Shown here: piece by piece, positions 34,176 through 43,689 of the stretch
Position numbering within the stretch: the first letter of the stretch is position 1
Layout: each line of letters begins with the position of its first letter
From: JAQUBU01 sp036677685
GTDB taxonomy: Bacteria; Bacillota; Syntrophomonadia; Syntrophomonadales; Syntrophomonadaceae
Assembly: GCA_036677685.1 (NCBI GenBank)
Contig: JAVBWA010000024.1
Span: 1-64,000, forward strand
Direction of reading: 5' to 3'
Length of the DNA: 64,000 nucleotides
Notes under the pieces: generated by a model
What the model saw: only the letters and a program-made list of their open reading frames with translations
What the model was told of the DNA's origin: nothing
Database searches by the model: none
Position numbers and translations under genes: made by a program

Positions 34176-34586
34176 ATGGAATGTATGGAACGTAATGAAA
34201 CAACTGTCATAAATACCGAGGCAGATATCGTGGTAGCCCGTCAAAAAGCCCGTGAACTTGCCAAGGCACTGGGGTTTAGCGCGACCGACCAGGCCAAAAT
34301 AGCAACGGCGGTTTCTGAACTGGCCCGGAATATAGTGGTTTATGCTAAAAAAGGCGAAATTATCTGCCGTATATTGATAAATGGACAGCGCAAGGGAATT
34401 GAAATTGTAGCCCGAGATCAGGGCCCGGGAATTGCAAATATTGAACTGGCTTTAACTGACGGGATTTCCACATCCAATGGATTGGGTATAGGATTACCGG
34501 GTGCCAGGAGGCTGATGGGAGAATTACATATCGAATCAGCTTCCGGTCAGGGAACCAGTATAATGGCAAGAAAATGGTTAAATTAG
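34176..34586 (+). CDS. rsbT: RsbT-type serine/threonine kinase
   Basis: This 136-aa GHKL-fold kinase has AVSELARNIVVYA (N box), ARDQGPGI (G1) and GLGIGLPGARRLMGE (G2). RsbT phosphorylates RsbS and RsbR and, once released, activates a partner through that partner's N-terminal RsbU-like domain. Its gene overlaps the phosphatase gene by 13 nt. An ATG three codons in is an alternative start. Confidence 0.93.
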   Translation: MECMERNETTVINTEADIVVARQKARELAKALGFSATDQAKIATAVSELARNIVVYAKKGEIICRILINGQRKGIEIVARDQGPGIANIELALTDGISTSNGLGIGLPGARRLMGELHIESASGQGTSIMARKWLN

Positions 34587-35158
34587 AAACAGGAATCTGG
34601 CAACGAAACGCGCCTGAACAAATTGTTTGCGGAGATGGCTATCTGGTTCAGGAGGAAAACCATGTTTTGACCATTGCGGTAGTTGATGGTTTAGGACATG
34701 GACCAGCGGCTCATCAAGCTGCAGATTTGGCTGTTAGAGCTTTACACGACAACCGGAATTCATTGGAACATATAATTCCGGAAATTCACCGGCAACTTAT
34801 GGGGACCAGAGGGGCTGTATTAAGTATTGCCCGGTTTGATTTGGAGTCTGGAACAATAAAGTTTGCAGGGGTAGGTAATATATATACTTATGTTATTTTA
34901 CCGGACCGGGTTAAAATATTAATGTCAGTGGAAGGTTTTTTAGGGGGCCGGCTTCCATCTTTTCGGGAGCATGATCTGGATGTGGAACAAGTAGAGCAAC
35001 TGATAATGGTTTCCGATGGAATAACTGCTATCCCCGGAAGAGAATTATTGAAGATTAGCTGGCAAAAAGCAGAGGATATGGCCCGAACTATCGGTGAAAA
35101 ATGGGGCCTCCACAGAGATGATGCGACCGTTGTAGTAGTGAAGAAAAAGGGGTCATAG
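34574..35158 (+). CDS. rsbX: RsbX-type PP2C phosphatase
   Basis: This 194-aa PP2C-fold phosphatase has AVVDGLGHGPAAHQAA, GAVLSIARFDLESGTIKFAGVGN and MVSDGIT, the metal-binding and core motifs of RsbX/SpoIIE-type enzymes. It resets the stressosome by dephosphorylating RsbS and RsbR. It is translationally coupled to rsbT (13-nt overlap) and ends 4 nt before the cyclase gene. Confidence 0.9.
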   Translation: MVKLETGIWQRNAPEQIVCGDGYLVQEENHVLTIAVVDGLGHGPAAHQAADLAVRALHDNRNSLEHIIPEIHRQLMGTRGAVLSIARFDLESGTIKFAGVGNIYTYVILPDRVKILMSVEGFLGGRLPSFREHDLDVEQVEQLIMVSDGITAIPGRELLKISWQKAEDMARTIGEKWGLHRDDATVVVVKKKGS

Positions 35159-35162
35159 GGCG

Positions 35163-36437
35163 ATGGGGTCATCTTTAGTTGAACAATATTATAATAACCT
35201 GAGGGCATACCTGAATGACCCCAGTGAGGGCAATCTTTATCAGGCATCCCTGTTTAGTTCGGCAATGGTGGAAAACGGGATCGGGCCGGATGAAATTGTA
35301 GAATTGCATTCCCGGGTGCTAAAGGACATTATTAATGGGCAGTCGGCGCTTTCCTTGATGAATTCCACTATGCAATCATTTACCTTTTTGTTGGAAATAA
35401 TGATAACTTACGGCTTGATTCATAAAGAATATCTGGATACCAGGGATGCCCAGATTAAGCAACTCAAGGCCAATATTGAAACAATCGAAAAATTAAATTG
35501 TGATTTGGATTACCGGGCTAACCAGGCAGAATCCATAACCGCCATAGCTAATATCTTGACTTCGGAAAATGAAAGTATTCCCCAGGCGATAATGGAAGTC
35601 TCGGTAATTCTTAATAATATTTTTCCCGATTGTATTTTCTATTATATTGAAAGTAATGATGGCGATGACCTTTCATTTGTTTTCAAAAACCGGCAGGAAG
35701 AAACATTGCCGCTTGATATATTGGAAACTGCAAAGGCTCTGCTGCAAGATAGCGAACAGGGTGTAATTACCCAAGAAAATGACCCGCAAATCAATATTTA
35801 TATACCGATTAAAACCAAAAGAATAAATGTTATTCTGGGGCTGCAGTCTTCATCAGGATCAACTGCTTCAGATGCCAATTTCTATTCAATATTAAGGGAT
35901 CTTTTCCAAAGCTTCTTGGAAAAAATAAGCCTGATAGAGGTGTTAAAAACCCACTCTATTCAGGACAGCATGACCGGGCTTTATAATCACCGGTTTTTTA
36001 TGGATTTTCTGCTTAGACAGGTGAAGCTGGGGAAAAGGTCAGGCCGGACTTTTTCTTTGATATTGATTGATGTTGACAATTTTAAGCTGATTAATGACAA
36101 ATTCGGTCACCTGGCAGGCGATACGATGTTGAAAAACATTGCTGCCGTATTAAAGGAATGTGCCCGTTCCACTGATATTGCCTGTCGTTACGGAGGAGAT
36201 GAATTTGCCATAATACTTCCCGATACTTCAGAAGAACAAACAGTGCAACTAGCCCAAAGGATCTCCCGAGAGGTAAAGACTATTCATTCTTTTGACAAGA
36301 GTGTGACTATAAGTATCGGAACCGCCGAATATTCCGGGGAAGATAACCCCTCAGACTTAATTCGCCGGACAGATCAAGCATTATACCGGGCCAAACAAAT
36401 GGGTAAAAACCGTGTTGTTAATATATCAGCGGGCTAA
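35163..36437 (+). CDS. diguanylate cyclase with RsbU-like N-terminal domain
   Basis: This 424-aa protein has residues 1-90 as a helical bundle resembling the RsbT-binding N-terminus of RsbU, a short coiled coil (about 95-125), a GAF-like sensor (about 130-260) and a C-terminal GGDEF domain with the intact active site RYGGDEFAIILP and metal site LIDVDNFKLIND. It makes cyclic di-GMP. In the stressosome scheme RsbT would bind and switch the N-terminal domain. No sigma-B, RsbV or RsbW gene is nearby, so the second messenger appears to be the direct output, as described for Moorella thermoacetica. Confidence 0.88.
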   Translation: MGSSLVEQYYNNLRAYLNDPSEGNLYQASLFSSAMVENGIGPDEIVELHSRVLKDIINGQSALSLMNSTMQSFTFLLEIMITYGLIHKEYLDTRDAQIKQLKANIETIEKLNCDLDYRANQAESITAIANILTSENESIPQAIMEVSVILNNIFPDCIFYYIESNDGDDLSFVFKNRQEETLPLDILETAKALLQDSEQGVITQENDPQINIYIPIKTKRINVILGLQSSSGSTASDANFYSILRDLFQSFLEKISLIEVLKTHSIQDSMTGLYNHRFFMDFLLRQVKLGKRSGRTFSLILIDVDNFKLINDKFGHLAGDTMLKNIAAVLKECARSTDIACRYGGDEFAIILPDTSEEQTVQLAQRISREVKTIHSFDKSVTISIGTAEYSGEDNPSDLIRRTDQALYRAKQMGKNRVVNISAG

Positions 36438-36488
36438 AAGGAGATCATAAGAGAGTTAAAAGCAAAAAACAAACAAACAATACATGAG

Positions 36489-36521
36489 AGCCTTCGCGGA
36501 ACTAACCTGCGGGGGCTTTTC
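36489..36521 (+). terminator. terminator of the stressosome operon
   Basis: AGCCTTCGC (36489-36497) pairs with GCGGGGGCT (36509-36517), two G-U pairs, followed by TTTTCTT. It lies about 50 nt after the cyclase stop. Confidence 0.72.
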
Positions 36522-36674
36522 TTATGCTCTTGGAGGTTAATTGATAAACAATGTGCCAATGTCATGAAAAGAATCCACCTTGGCAAGCGGCGCTGTCTTT
36601 GTGAGATATCACAGGCAAGATTTTCAAAAGGTGAAAGATTTGGAAAGCACTATTGCAAAATATTAGCATATAAT

Positions 36675-36716
36675 ATAACATAAATTATATAACAAATATT
36701 ATATAATTTATGTTAT
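36675..36716. promoter_or_regulatory. perfect 18-bp inverted repeat, TetR operator
   Basis: ATAACATAAATTATATAA (36675-36692) is exactly inverted at 36699-36716, with CAAATA between. It lies 17 nt before the TetR start at 36734 and overlaps a TATAAT-like box at 36669. A perfect 42-bp palindromic unit strongly suggests an autoregulatory site that may bind two dimers. Confidence 0.78.
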
Positions 36717-36733
36717 GCAAAGGGAGTGTTGCT

Positions 36734-37312
36734 ATGGGACCCAAGGTTAAATTTACCAGAGAGCAAATAATTGATGCAGCCTTTGAAATAGCTAAAACAG
36801 AGGGAATTGAGGGTATAACCATGAGAAAGATCGCGGAACAAATGGGAAGCTCGGTTGCCCCCATCTATGTAAATTTTGAAAACGTTGATGAACTGAATGG
36901 AGCTTTAATAGAGCGGATAATAAGTGTTAGTCAACAGCTTTTGAACGAAGAAAGTTCCGGAAACCCATTTTATGATATGGGGAGGGCAAGTCTGAGGTTT
37001 GCCTCGGAATACGGCATAATTTTCAGAGATTTAGTCATGACCAATAATAGCCGCATAAAAATATATGATGAGAAAATAATGCCGGCCTTGATTGAAGAGA
37101 TGAAAAAGGACCCTGAATTGGAAGGTTTCACGGTAGATGAGTTAACAACTATTTTATTAAAAATGAAGATATTTCAATTGGGCCTTTCGATAATGGTTGC
37201 CAATGGCTTGCTGCCCCAAGATCATGGAATACAGGATTCGATGGATTTATTATCAAGTGCGGCTAATGATGTTATACTTTCCGCCCGGCTAAGTAAAAGT
37301 AAGCAAAAATAA
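36734..37312 (+). CDS. TetR/AcrR-family regulator
   Basis: The protein is 192 aa from the ATG at 36734, after AAAGGGAG; the in-frame ATG at 36710 falls inside the operator palindrome. The HTH is at about residues 24-50 (ITMRKIAEQMGSSVAPIYVNF). The C-terminal half is a helical ligand domain. It ends 20 nt before the serine hydrolase gene, so the two are likely one operon under control of the palindrome. The ligand is unknown. Confidence 0.88.
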   Translation: MGPKVKFTREQIIDAAFEIAKTEGIEGITMRKIAEQMGSSVAPIYVNFENVDELNGALIERIISVSQQLLNEESSGNPFYDMGRASLRFASEYGIIFRDLVMTNNSRIKIYDEKIMPALIEEMKKDPELEGFTVDELTTILLKMKIFQLGLSIMVANGLLPQDHGIQDSMDLLSSAANDVILSARLSKSKQK

Positions 37313-37332
37313 AGAAGAAAGGGAGTGATAAA

Positions 37333-39279
37333 ATGTTTAAAAGGATTAAATATCTTACATTCCTTATTTGTTTGATAATCCCGGTTTTAGTCCTATCTGC
37401 AACCTCTGCTTCTGCCAGCAACATTCAAGATACCAGCTTGGAAGCTTTTTTTGACAATACGATGAAATCCAAGCTGGAGAAATATCATATTCCCAATGCA
37501 AGCGTATCGGTTGTGAAGGATGGTGAAATTGTATATGAGAAAGGATTCGGCCTGGCAGATATTGAGAATAATATCCCGGTTGAAGCCGGCACTACCCTTT
37601 TCCGTATTGGTTCTACTTCAAAATTAATTACCTGGACTGCGGTAATGCAGCTTGTTGAAGCGGGCAGGCTGGATCTCAACACCGATATTAATGAATATTT
37701 GGATTTTGAAATACCGCCAGAGCTTGAACCCCCTCTCCGGAAAAATGCAGTAGAACCGATAACAATGACCTATTTGATGACCCACACTCCAGGTTTTGAA
37801 GATCACCCCGACATGCTTTTCAGGCTTTCGCAAGATCAACTTTTGCCTCTGAATGAATATATAAAGAATTACCAGCCGGCAAGGATATTTCCCGCCGGTG
37901 AAGTTACTGCCTATTCAAATTATGGTACTGCTCTGGCAGGTTATATTGTAGAAAGAATATCCGGTCTGCCCTTTTCAGATTATGTTGAGAAGAACATTTT
38001 CATGCCTTTGCATATGAATAACAGTACCTTCCGGCAGCCTCCAATATTAAACTCGCCTGCCCGTATTGCCAAACCCTACAGATTTATTAACGGGTCATAT
38101 GCTGAGGGAAGTTTTGAATACTTATTACCTGAACCAGCCGGCAGTATGAGCAGTACCGCCTCAGATATGGCCAATTTCATGATAGCCCATTTATCTGGCG
38201 GTGCCTACAATGGAAGACGAATCCTTAAGGAAGAAACAGTAAAAGAAATGCATAAAAAGCACTTTAGCTATGACCCGGCGCTGGGAGGCATGACGCTTGG
38301 ATTCATGGAGGGGGTCTTTAATAATCAAGAGGTGCTTTTTCATGGCGGAAGTACCATGCTCTATAACACAGGTCTTTACCTGGTGCCGGAAAAGAACACG
38401 GGAATATTTATTTCCTGCAGCGGCGGTAATCATCTTCTTCATTCCGAGGTTTTTCAAGAGTTTATGGATTTTTACCATCCGGTTAAAGCTCAAATAAAGG
38501 GAGTGCCTGGCGAAGGCAGCCTGGAAAGGGCAAAAAAGTTTCCGGGTGAATATCAGATGAACCGGAGAAATGTTACTACTGATGAGAAAATTTCCGGAAT
38601 ATTGGCCGGAGGTATTATTAATATCGATGTGAATGAAGACGGATATCTTCTGGTAAGCAATGGCGGAGAAACAAATAAATTTATTGAAACTGAACCCGGT
38701 ATGTATCAAAATCTTCGAGAAGGAAGAACCCAGGATGCCTTCGGCCCGTTTCATAAAATTATTTTTAAAACCGATCCCATGGGCAGAATAATGTTGACCA
38801 CCGATGGTCCTATGACATATTCGAAAGCTCCATTTTATTCAACTATGAGTTTTACAGCATTAGCTGCAGTAATCATAATATTAATCATAGTAAGTTCGCT
38901 TATTTATTGGATAATCATCATGATATCAGCTTGGTTCAAAAGGCGAAAGAATAATAAAAGCGCAGGGTTTTCTGCTATTGCTTCCGGGGTTGGAATCTGC
39001 ACCAGTATCACCATCCTGATTTTATTTGCTAGCCTGTTTTCTTCAAGTATTGATCCCGTGTACCAGTTGCCAAAAGAAGCATACATGCCTGCAAAAGGAA
39101 ATCCATTACTTGATTTTATACCAACACTTATTGGGATTTTCAGTTGTTTACTGCTGCCTTTTATGGTAATTGCCTGGCGGAAAGGATTTTGGGGACGGAC
39201 TGCCCGGGTGCAGTATAGTATATTTACCCTGACAGTTATAGGATTGATGTGGATGCTTAATTATTGGAATTTATTTTAA
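37333..39279 (+). CDS. membrane-anchored beta-lactamase-fold serine hydrolase
   Basis: This 648-aa protein has a signal peptide (residues 1-29, ending SASAS), then a class-C beta-lactamase/DD-peptidase domain to about 370 with the catalytic tetrad STSK (Ser94, Lys97), YSN, and HGGST. A second soluble region (about 380-480) and three or four membrane helices at the end (about 500-648) follow. This long architecture is typical of clostridial serine hydrolases acting outside the cell on D-amino-acid peptides or esters. AAAGGGAGTG precedes the ATG. It is probably regulated by the TetR gene in front. Confidence 0.88.
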   Translation: MFKRIKYLTFLICLIIPVLVLSATSASASNIQDTSLEAFFDNTMKSKLEKYHIPNASVSVVKDGEIVYEKGFGLADIENNIPVEAGTTLFRIGSTSKLITWTAVMQLVEAGRLDLNTDINEYLDFEIPPELEPPLRKNAVEPITMTYLMTHTPGFEDHPDMLFRLSQDQLLPLNEYIKNYQPARIFPAGEVTAYSNYGTALAGYIVERISGLPFSDYVEKNIFMPLHMNNSTFRQPPILNSPARIAKPYRFINGSYAEGSFEYLLPEPAGSMSSTASDMANFMIAHLSGGAYNGRRILKEETVKEMHKKHFSYDPALGGMTLGFMEGVFNNQEVLFHGGSTMLYNTGLYLVPEKNTGIFISCSGGNHLLHSEVFQEFMDFYHPVKAQIKGVPGEGSLERAKKFPGEYQMNRRNVTTDEKISGILAGGIINIDVNEDGYLLVSNGGETNKFIETEPGMYQNLREGRTQDAFGPFHKIIFKTDPMGRIMLTTDGPMTYSKAPFYSTMSFTALAAVIIILIIVSSLIYWIIIMISAWFKRRKNNKSAGFSAIASGVGICTSITILILFASLFSSSIDPVYQLPKEAYMPAKGNPLLDFIPTLIGIFSCLLLPFMVIAWRKGFWGRTARVQYSIFTLTVIGLMWMLNYWNLF

Positions 39280-39366
39280 TAATAACTTCGTTGTCCTGTT
39301 TTGCGAGTCCTCTAAATCCCACCACGGCTTCCAGGGAATCTTCATTTATTTATTTAACATGCCCGC

Positions 39367-39415
39367 TTGACTACCCCCGGGAAATATATTATTATATTAC
39401 CGACAGGCAGTCGGT
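39367..39415 (+). promoter_or_regulatory. promoter with downstream TetR operator
   Basis: TTGACT (39367-39372) and TATTAT (39390-39395) are spaced by 17 nt. Immediately after, ACCGAC-AGGCA-GTCGGT (39399-39415) is a perfect palindrome around 5 nt, positioned at the transcription start, 20 nt before the TetR gene. Repressor binding would block this operon. Confidence 0.78.
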
Positions 39416-39435
39416 CTATAGAAGGAGATTTATAA

Positions 39436-40083
39436 ATGAGGATAGTAAAACAAGCTGAAGAACGCAGAAACGAGATACTTGACGCGGCAGATGAACTGTT
39501 CGCTCAGAAAGGCTTTGACGGCACAAGTACCAACGATATTCTTGAAAAGGTCGGAATTGCGAGGGGAACGCTGTATTATCACTTCAAATCAAAGGAAGAT
39601 ATTATGGACGCGCTGATTGAACGGTATAATACCTGCCTTTTAGGCGCGGCGCAGGAAATTGCTTCAGACCGGAGCATACCTGTAAAAGAGCGTATTGTCC
39701 GCGTTGTAATGGCCTTAAACGTAAGTGACGGAGGCGGCAGGGAGATTATGGAGCATATTCACAAGCCGCAGAACGCGCTTATGCATCAGAAAATACAAAA
39801 GGTCATAATCAACGGTGTTACACCGATACTGACGGGAATAATCCTTGAGGGTATTGAACAGGGATTGTTCAATACGCCGTTCCCCTATGAATGCATGGAA
39901 ATGATAGTGGCATATACGAATACCGTTTTTGACGATGATATGGTTGAAATGACCAACGAGGAGCGCGTTTCCCGCATACAGGCGTTTATTTTCAACACCG
40001 AAAGGCTGCTCGGCGTCGAAACAGGAAGCCTTAAGTACTTTACGCAGATGTTTGGCAGTGAAACAGGAGGCCGCAATGCATGA
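39436..40083 (+). CDS. TetR/AcrR-family regulator of an efflux operon
   Basis: This 215-aa repressor has its HTH at about residues 28-55 (TSTNDILEKVGIARGTLYYHFKSKEDI), then a helical ligand-binding domain. It is first in a four-gene operon with two kinds of transporter and overlaps the MFS gene by 8 nt. GAAGGAG precedes the ATG. The palindrome at 39399-39415 is its likely operator. The ligand is probably a drug or peptide pumped by the transporters. Confidence 0.9.
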   Translation: MRIVKQAEERRNEILDAADELFAQKGFDGTSTNDILEKVGIARGTLYYHFKSKEDIMDALIERYNTCLLGAAQEIASDRSIPVKERIVRVVMALNVSDGGGREIMEHIHKPQNALMHQKIQKVIINGVTPILTGIILEGIEQGLFNTPFPYECMEMIVAYTNTVFDDDMVEMTNEERVSRIQAFIFNTERLLGVETGSLKYFTQMFGSETGGRNA

Positions 40084-41386
40084 TTCGGGAAAATCATTCG
40101 GAAAATTTCTGCTTCTGTGGTCGGGTGAGCTTGTTTCAGCGATAGGAAGCGGCCTCACATCGTTCGGGCTTGCGGTTTATGTTTTTGAGCAGACGGGAAA
40201 GGCATCGGCAATAGCACTCGTAATTTTGCTTGCGTTTTTGCCTTCGCTTCTCTTGAGTGCGGTGGCGGGAGTGCTTGCAGACCGCTATGACCGCAGGCTT
40301 CTAATGGCCTTGGGCGACAGTCTTTCCGCAACGGGACTTGTATTCATTCTGATTTGCATGCTGCAGGGAGAGGCACAGCTTTGGCAGATTTGCGTGGGAG
40401 TTACTATCAGTTCGGTGTTTTCATCGCTGCTTGATCCGGCTTACAAAGCTACAATTACCGATTTGCTTACCGAGGAGCAGTATTCAAAAGCGAGCGGGCT
40501 TGTTCAGGTGGCAGGCTCGGCAAAATATCTGATTTCTCCGGTTATTGCGGGATATCTGCTCAGTGTTTCGGATATAAAGCTTTTGCTTGTAATCGATATT
40601 TGTACATTTTTTGTAACTGTTACCACAACTCTGCTTGTACGCAGCGGTATAGCTGCAAAGAAATGTGAACAGGCAAAATTATTTATCCGCGAATTCCAAG
40701 ACGGCTGGGGTGCCGTTTCTAAAAACCAAGGCGTGCTTATTCTGGTGATAATGACATCTGTAATAACATTTTTCCTCGGCTTTATCCAAACCCTTTCCGT
40801 ACCCATGATACTTGCTTTTTCAGACAGTTCTATATTAGGAAAGGTTGAAACAATCGCCGCTTCGGGAATGCTTGTGAGCAGTGTGATCATAGGAATTCTT
40901 CCGATAAGAGGTAGCTATGCGAAAATGCTTTCGGTTTCGCTGTTTTGTACCGGAATATTTATGTCGGTGTTCGGACTGCGCGAAAATATAGTAATTATCT
41001 GCGTTTCGGGATTTTTGTTTTTTGCAATGCTCCCATTTGCAAACACAAGCCTGGATTTTCTCATCCGTACCAACATTGAAAATTCCGTTCAGGGCAGAGC
41101 GTGGGGGCTTATCGGTGTAATTTCCCAGCTTGGGTATGTTGTTGCTTATGCGGTTGCGGGCGTGCTGGCGGATTATTTGTTTACCCCTTTGCTGCTTGAC
41201 GGCGGAGTGCTCGCCGACAGTGTGGGAAAGATCATAGGCACGGGAAGCGGCAGAGGAACCGGATTTCTCATATTTACTGCGGGAGTACTGGTATGTGTGA
41301 CTTCGATAATTCTGTATAACGTAAAATCAGTTAAAAAGCTTGAAAACAGAGGAGACGTATATGTATTACAGTATAATCCGCAATGA
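40076..41386 (+). CDS. MFS exporter (EntS/MefA-like)
   Basis: The protein is 437 aa from the ATG at 40076, which follows ACAGGAGG; an upstream in-frame start at 40052 lacks one. It has 12 hydrophobic segments. The loop VLADRYDRRLLMALGD between helices 2 and 3 is the MFS signature, and the overall sequence resembles the MFS_3 group that includes macrolide and siderophore exporters. It overlaps TetR by 8 nt and the next gene by 26 nt. Confidence 0.87.
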   Translation: MHDSGKSFGKFLLLWSGELVSAIGSGLTSFGLAVYVFEQTGKASAIALVILLAFLPSLLLSAVAGVLADRYDRRLLMALGDSLSATGLVFILICMLQGEAQLWQICVGVTISSVFSSLLDPAYKATITDLLTEEQYSKASGLVQVAGSAKYLISPVIAGYLLSVSDIKLLLVIDICTFFVTVTTTLLVRSGIAAKKCEQAKLFIREFQDGWGAVSKNQGVLILVIMTSVITFFLGFIQTLSVPMILAFSDSSILGKVETIAASGMLVSSVIIGILPIRGSYAKMLSVSLFCTGIFMSVFGLRENIVIICVSGFLFFAMLPFANTSLDFLIRTNIENSVQGRAWGLIGVISQLGYVVAYAVAGVLADYLFTPLLLDGGVLADSVGKIIGTGSGRGTGFLIFTAGVLVCVTSIILYNVKSVKKLENRGDVYVLQYNPQ

Positions 41387-43679
41387 CATTTTAAAAAGCA
41401 AAGTGATAACGCTGTCAACAATGATATTTGTTACTGCTGCCGCTATGCTTGTTTCTCTTGCGGCAGTACTTGTCGTAAGTTTATCCGGTTCGATAGATAC
41501 GTTGATGATGCAAGCCAAAACCCCGCATTTTCTGCAGATGCATTCGGGCACAATTAATACTGCGCGGCTTGCGGCTTTTGCGGGGCAGAACAATAATGTC
41601 GATGAATTTCAGGTGCTTGAATTTCTCAATGTTGACGGGGCACGGATTGTAATTGACGGAAACTCCCTTACGGACAGTGTTCAGGACAATGGCTTCTGCA
41701 CGCAGAGTAAAAATTTCGATTATCTCCTTGACCTTGGCGGAAACGTTATAAATGTATCCGATGGGGAGGTTTATGTTCCGATTTGCTACATGAAGGACGA
41801 AGCCACAAAGGTAGGTGACAAGGCAGTAATATGCGGAAAAAGTTTTACCGTGGCGGGATTTCTCCGCGATTCACAGATGAATTCGCTGCTGGCCTCATCC
41901 AAGAGGTTTCTGGTGAGCGAAAATGACTATGCGGAAATTAAGGATTTTGGAAGCACGGAATATTTGATTGAGTTCAGATTAAAGGATTTGTCCGCACTTG
42001 GCGCGTTTGAAACCGCTTATACCTCCGCAGGACTTGAAGCAAACGGACCAACGATTACATATCCGCTTTTCAAAACGATTAATGCAATGGCTGACGGGCT
42101 TATGATTGCGATTATACTTCTTGTTAGCGCACTTGTGGTTGCAATCACGTTTATGTGCATCCGTTTCACGCTTCTTGCGAAAATCGAGGACGACTACCGG
42201 GAAATTGGTGTTATGAAAGCAATAGGGCTGCGCGTTTCCGACCTAAAGAAAATATACCTGGCAAAATACGCAGCGATTGCCGCGGCGGGCTCTATTTTCG
42301 GATTTGCACTTTCGTTTGTGTTCAGAGGCATGCTTCTTGAAAACATCAGGCTTTATATGGGTGAAAGTGAAAATATTTCTTTGGCCTTGCTGTTCGGAAT
42401 CACCGGCGTACTTATTATATTTCTGGCAGTTATTGCCTATGTAAGCGGAGTGCTGAAACGCTTTCGGAAAATATCCGCTGCGGAGGCAATACGTTTTGGT
42501 GCTTCACAGGAAAAATCCACGGGTGCCAAGCATTTTTGTCTGAGCGTAAATAAGCTGTTTAATACGAATCTTTTTCTCGGTATCAAAGATGTTCTGACCA
42601 GGAAAAGACTTTATGCCACAATGCTCGCAGTACTTGTTATTTCGGCGTTTATCATTATGGTTCCGCAGAACCTGTACAATACTATTTCGTCAAAAGATTT
42701 TATTACATACATGGGAGTAGGAAAATACGATATGCGCATGGACATTCAGCAGATTGATAATATTTCCGAAAAAGCAGCGGAAATTGCCAGGGCAATGGAG
42801 GGTGACGGGTCCATATCAAAATATGCCGTGCTTACGACCAAAACATTCCAGGCCAAGACGGAGAATGGTTCGGAGGTACGTATAAAAATTGAGATGGGCG
42901 ACCATTCGGTATTCCCTGTAAAATACTCCGCAGGCAGAGCACCTGCCACAGCAGACGAAATTGCGCTTTCGGCAATGAACGCCAATGAACTGGGCAAAAA
43001 GGCCGGAGATGTCATTAATCTGGTAATCGATGGGAAGGAGAAAAATTTCAAGGTATGCGGAATTTATTCCGACATCACCAACGGCGGCAAAACCGCAAAA
43101 GCTGTTTTCGCTGATAATTCAGCGGGTATTATGTGGTGTGTTATAGGGGCGGAGCTTGCGGACAAATCCCTTGTTGACGGCAAGGTTTCGGAATATGCGG
43201 ATAAATATGATTTTGCAAAGGTTTCGGGCATTGACGAATATATTGCCCAGACATTCGGCTCGACCATAAGCTCCATCAAAAAAGCGTCGTGTATCGCAAT
43301 TGCCGTTGCGATGATTATAAGCGTACTGGTTACCCTGTTGCTGATGAAAATGCTTGTCGCCAAGGACAGATATTCCATAGCCGCCATGAAAGCGATTGGT
43401 TTTACAAACTCGGATATTATGGCGCAGTATGTTTCACGTTCGGTATCCGTTCTGATTATCGGAATCGTTCTCGGTATACTTCTGGCAAACACTCTTGGGG
43501 AAGTACTTGCGGGCACTATAATTTCCTCACTTGGAGCGTCGTCATTTGAATTTGCAGTCAATCCGCTTTCAGCGTATCTGCTTTGTCCTTTGATGATGGC
43601 ATGCCCGGTACTTATTGCAACAATTATCGGTACTTCGGGAGCGGGAAAAATAAAAATATCCGAAAATATAACGAGGTGA
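41361..43679 (+). CDS. FtsX-like ABC permease
   Basis: The protein is 772 aa from the ATG at 41361, after AGAGGAG. It has a membrane segment near the N-terminus, an extracytoplasmic domain (about 45-245), three membrane segments with DDYREIGVMKAIGLRVSDLKKIY (FtsX-type), then a second extracytoplasmic domain (about 430-640) and a final three-helix block with KDRYSIAAMKAIGFTNSDIMAQY. This MacB/YtrF-like duplicated permease pairs with the ATPase encoded next. It overlaps the MFS gene by 26 nt. Confidence 0.87.
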   Translation: MYYSIIRNDILKSKVITLSTMIFVTAAAMLVSLAAVLVVSLSGSIDTLMMQAKTPHFLQMHSGTINTARLAAFAGQNNNVDEFQVLEFLNVDGARIVIDGNSLTDSVQDNGFCTQSKNFDYLLDLGGNVINVSDGEVYVPICYMKDEATKVGDKAVICGKSFTVAGFLRDSQMNSLLASSKRFLVSENDYAEIKDFGSTEYLIEFRLKDLSALGAFETAYTSAGLEANGPTITYPLFKTINAMADGLMIAIILLVSALVVAITFMCIRFTLLAKIEDDYREIGVMKAIGLRVSDLKKIYLAKYAAIAAAGSIFGFALSFVFRGMLLENIRLYMGESENISLALLFGITGVLIIFLAVIAYVSGVLKRFRKISAAEAIRFGASQEKSTGAKHFCLSVNKLFNTNLFLGIKDVLTRKRLYATMLAVLVISAFIIMVPQNLYNTISSKDFITYMGVGKYDMRMDIQQIDNISEKAAEIARAMEGDGSISKYAVLTTKTFQAKTENGSEVRIKIEMGDHSVFPVKYSAGRAPATADEIALSAMNANELGKKAGDVINLVIDGKEKNFKVCGIYSDITNGGKTAKAVFADNSAGIMWCVIGAELADKSLVDGKVSEYADKYDFAKVSGIDEYIAQTFGSTISSIKKASCIAIAVAMIISVLVTLLLMKMLVAKDRYSIAAMKAIGFTNSDIMAQYVSRSVSVLIIGIVLGILLANTLGEVLAGTIISSLGASSFEFAVNPLSAYLLCPLMMACPVLIATIIGTSGAGKIKISENITR

Positions 43680-43689
43680 GGAGAAATGT

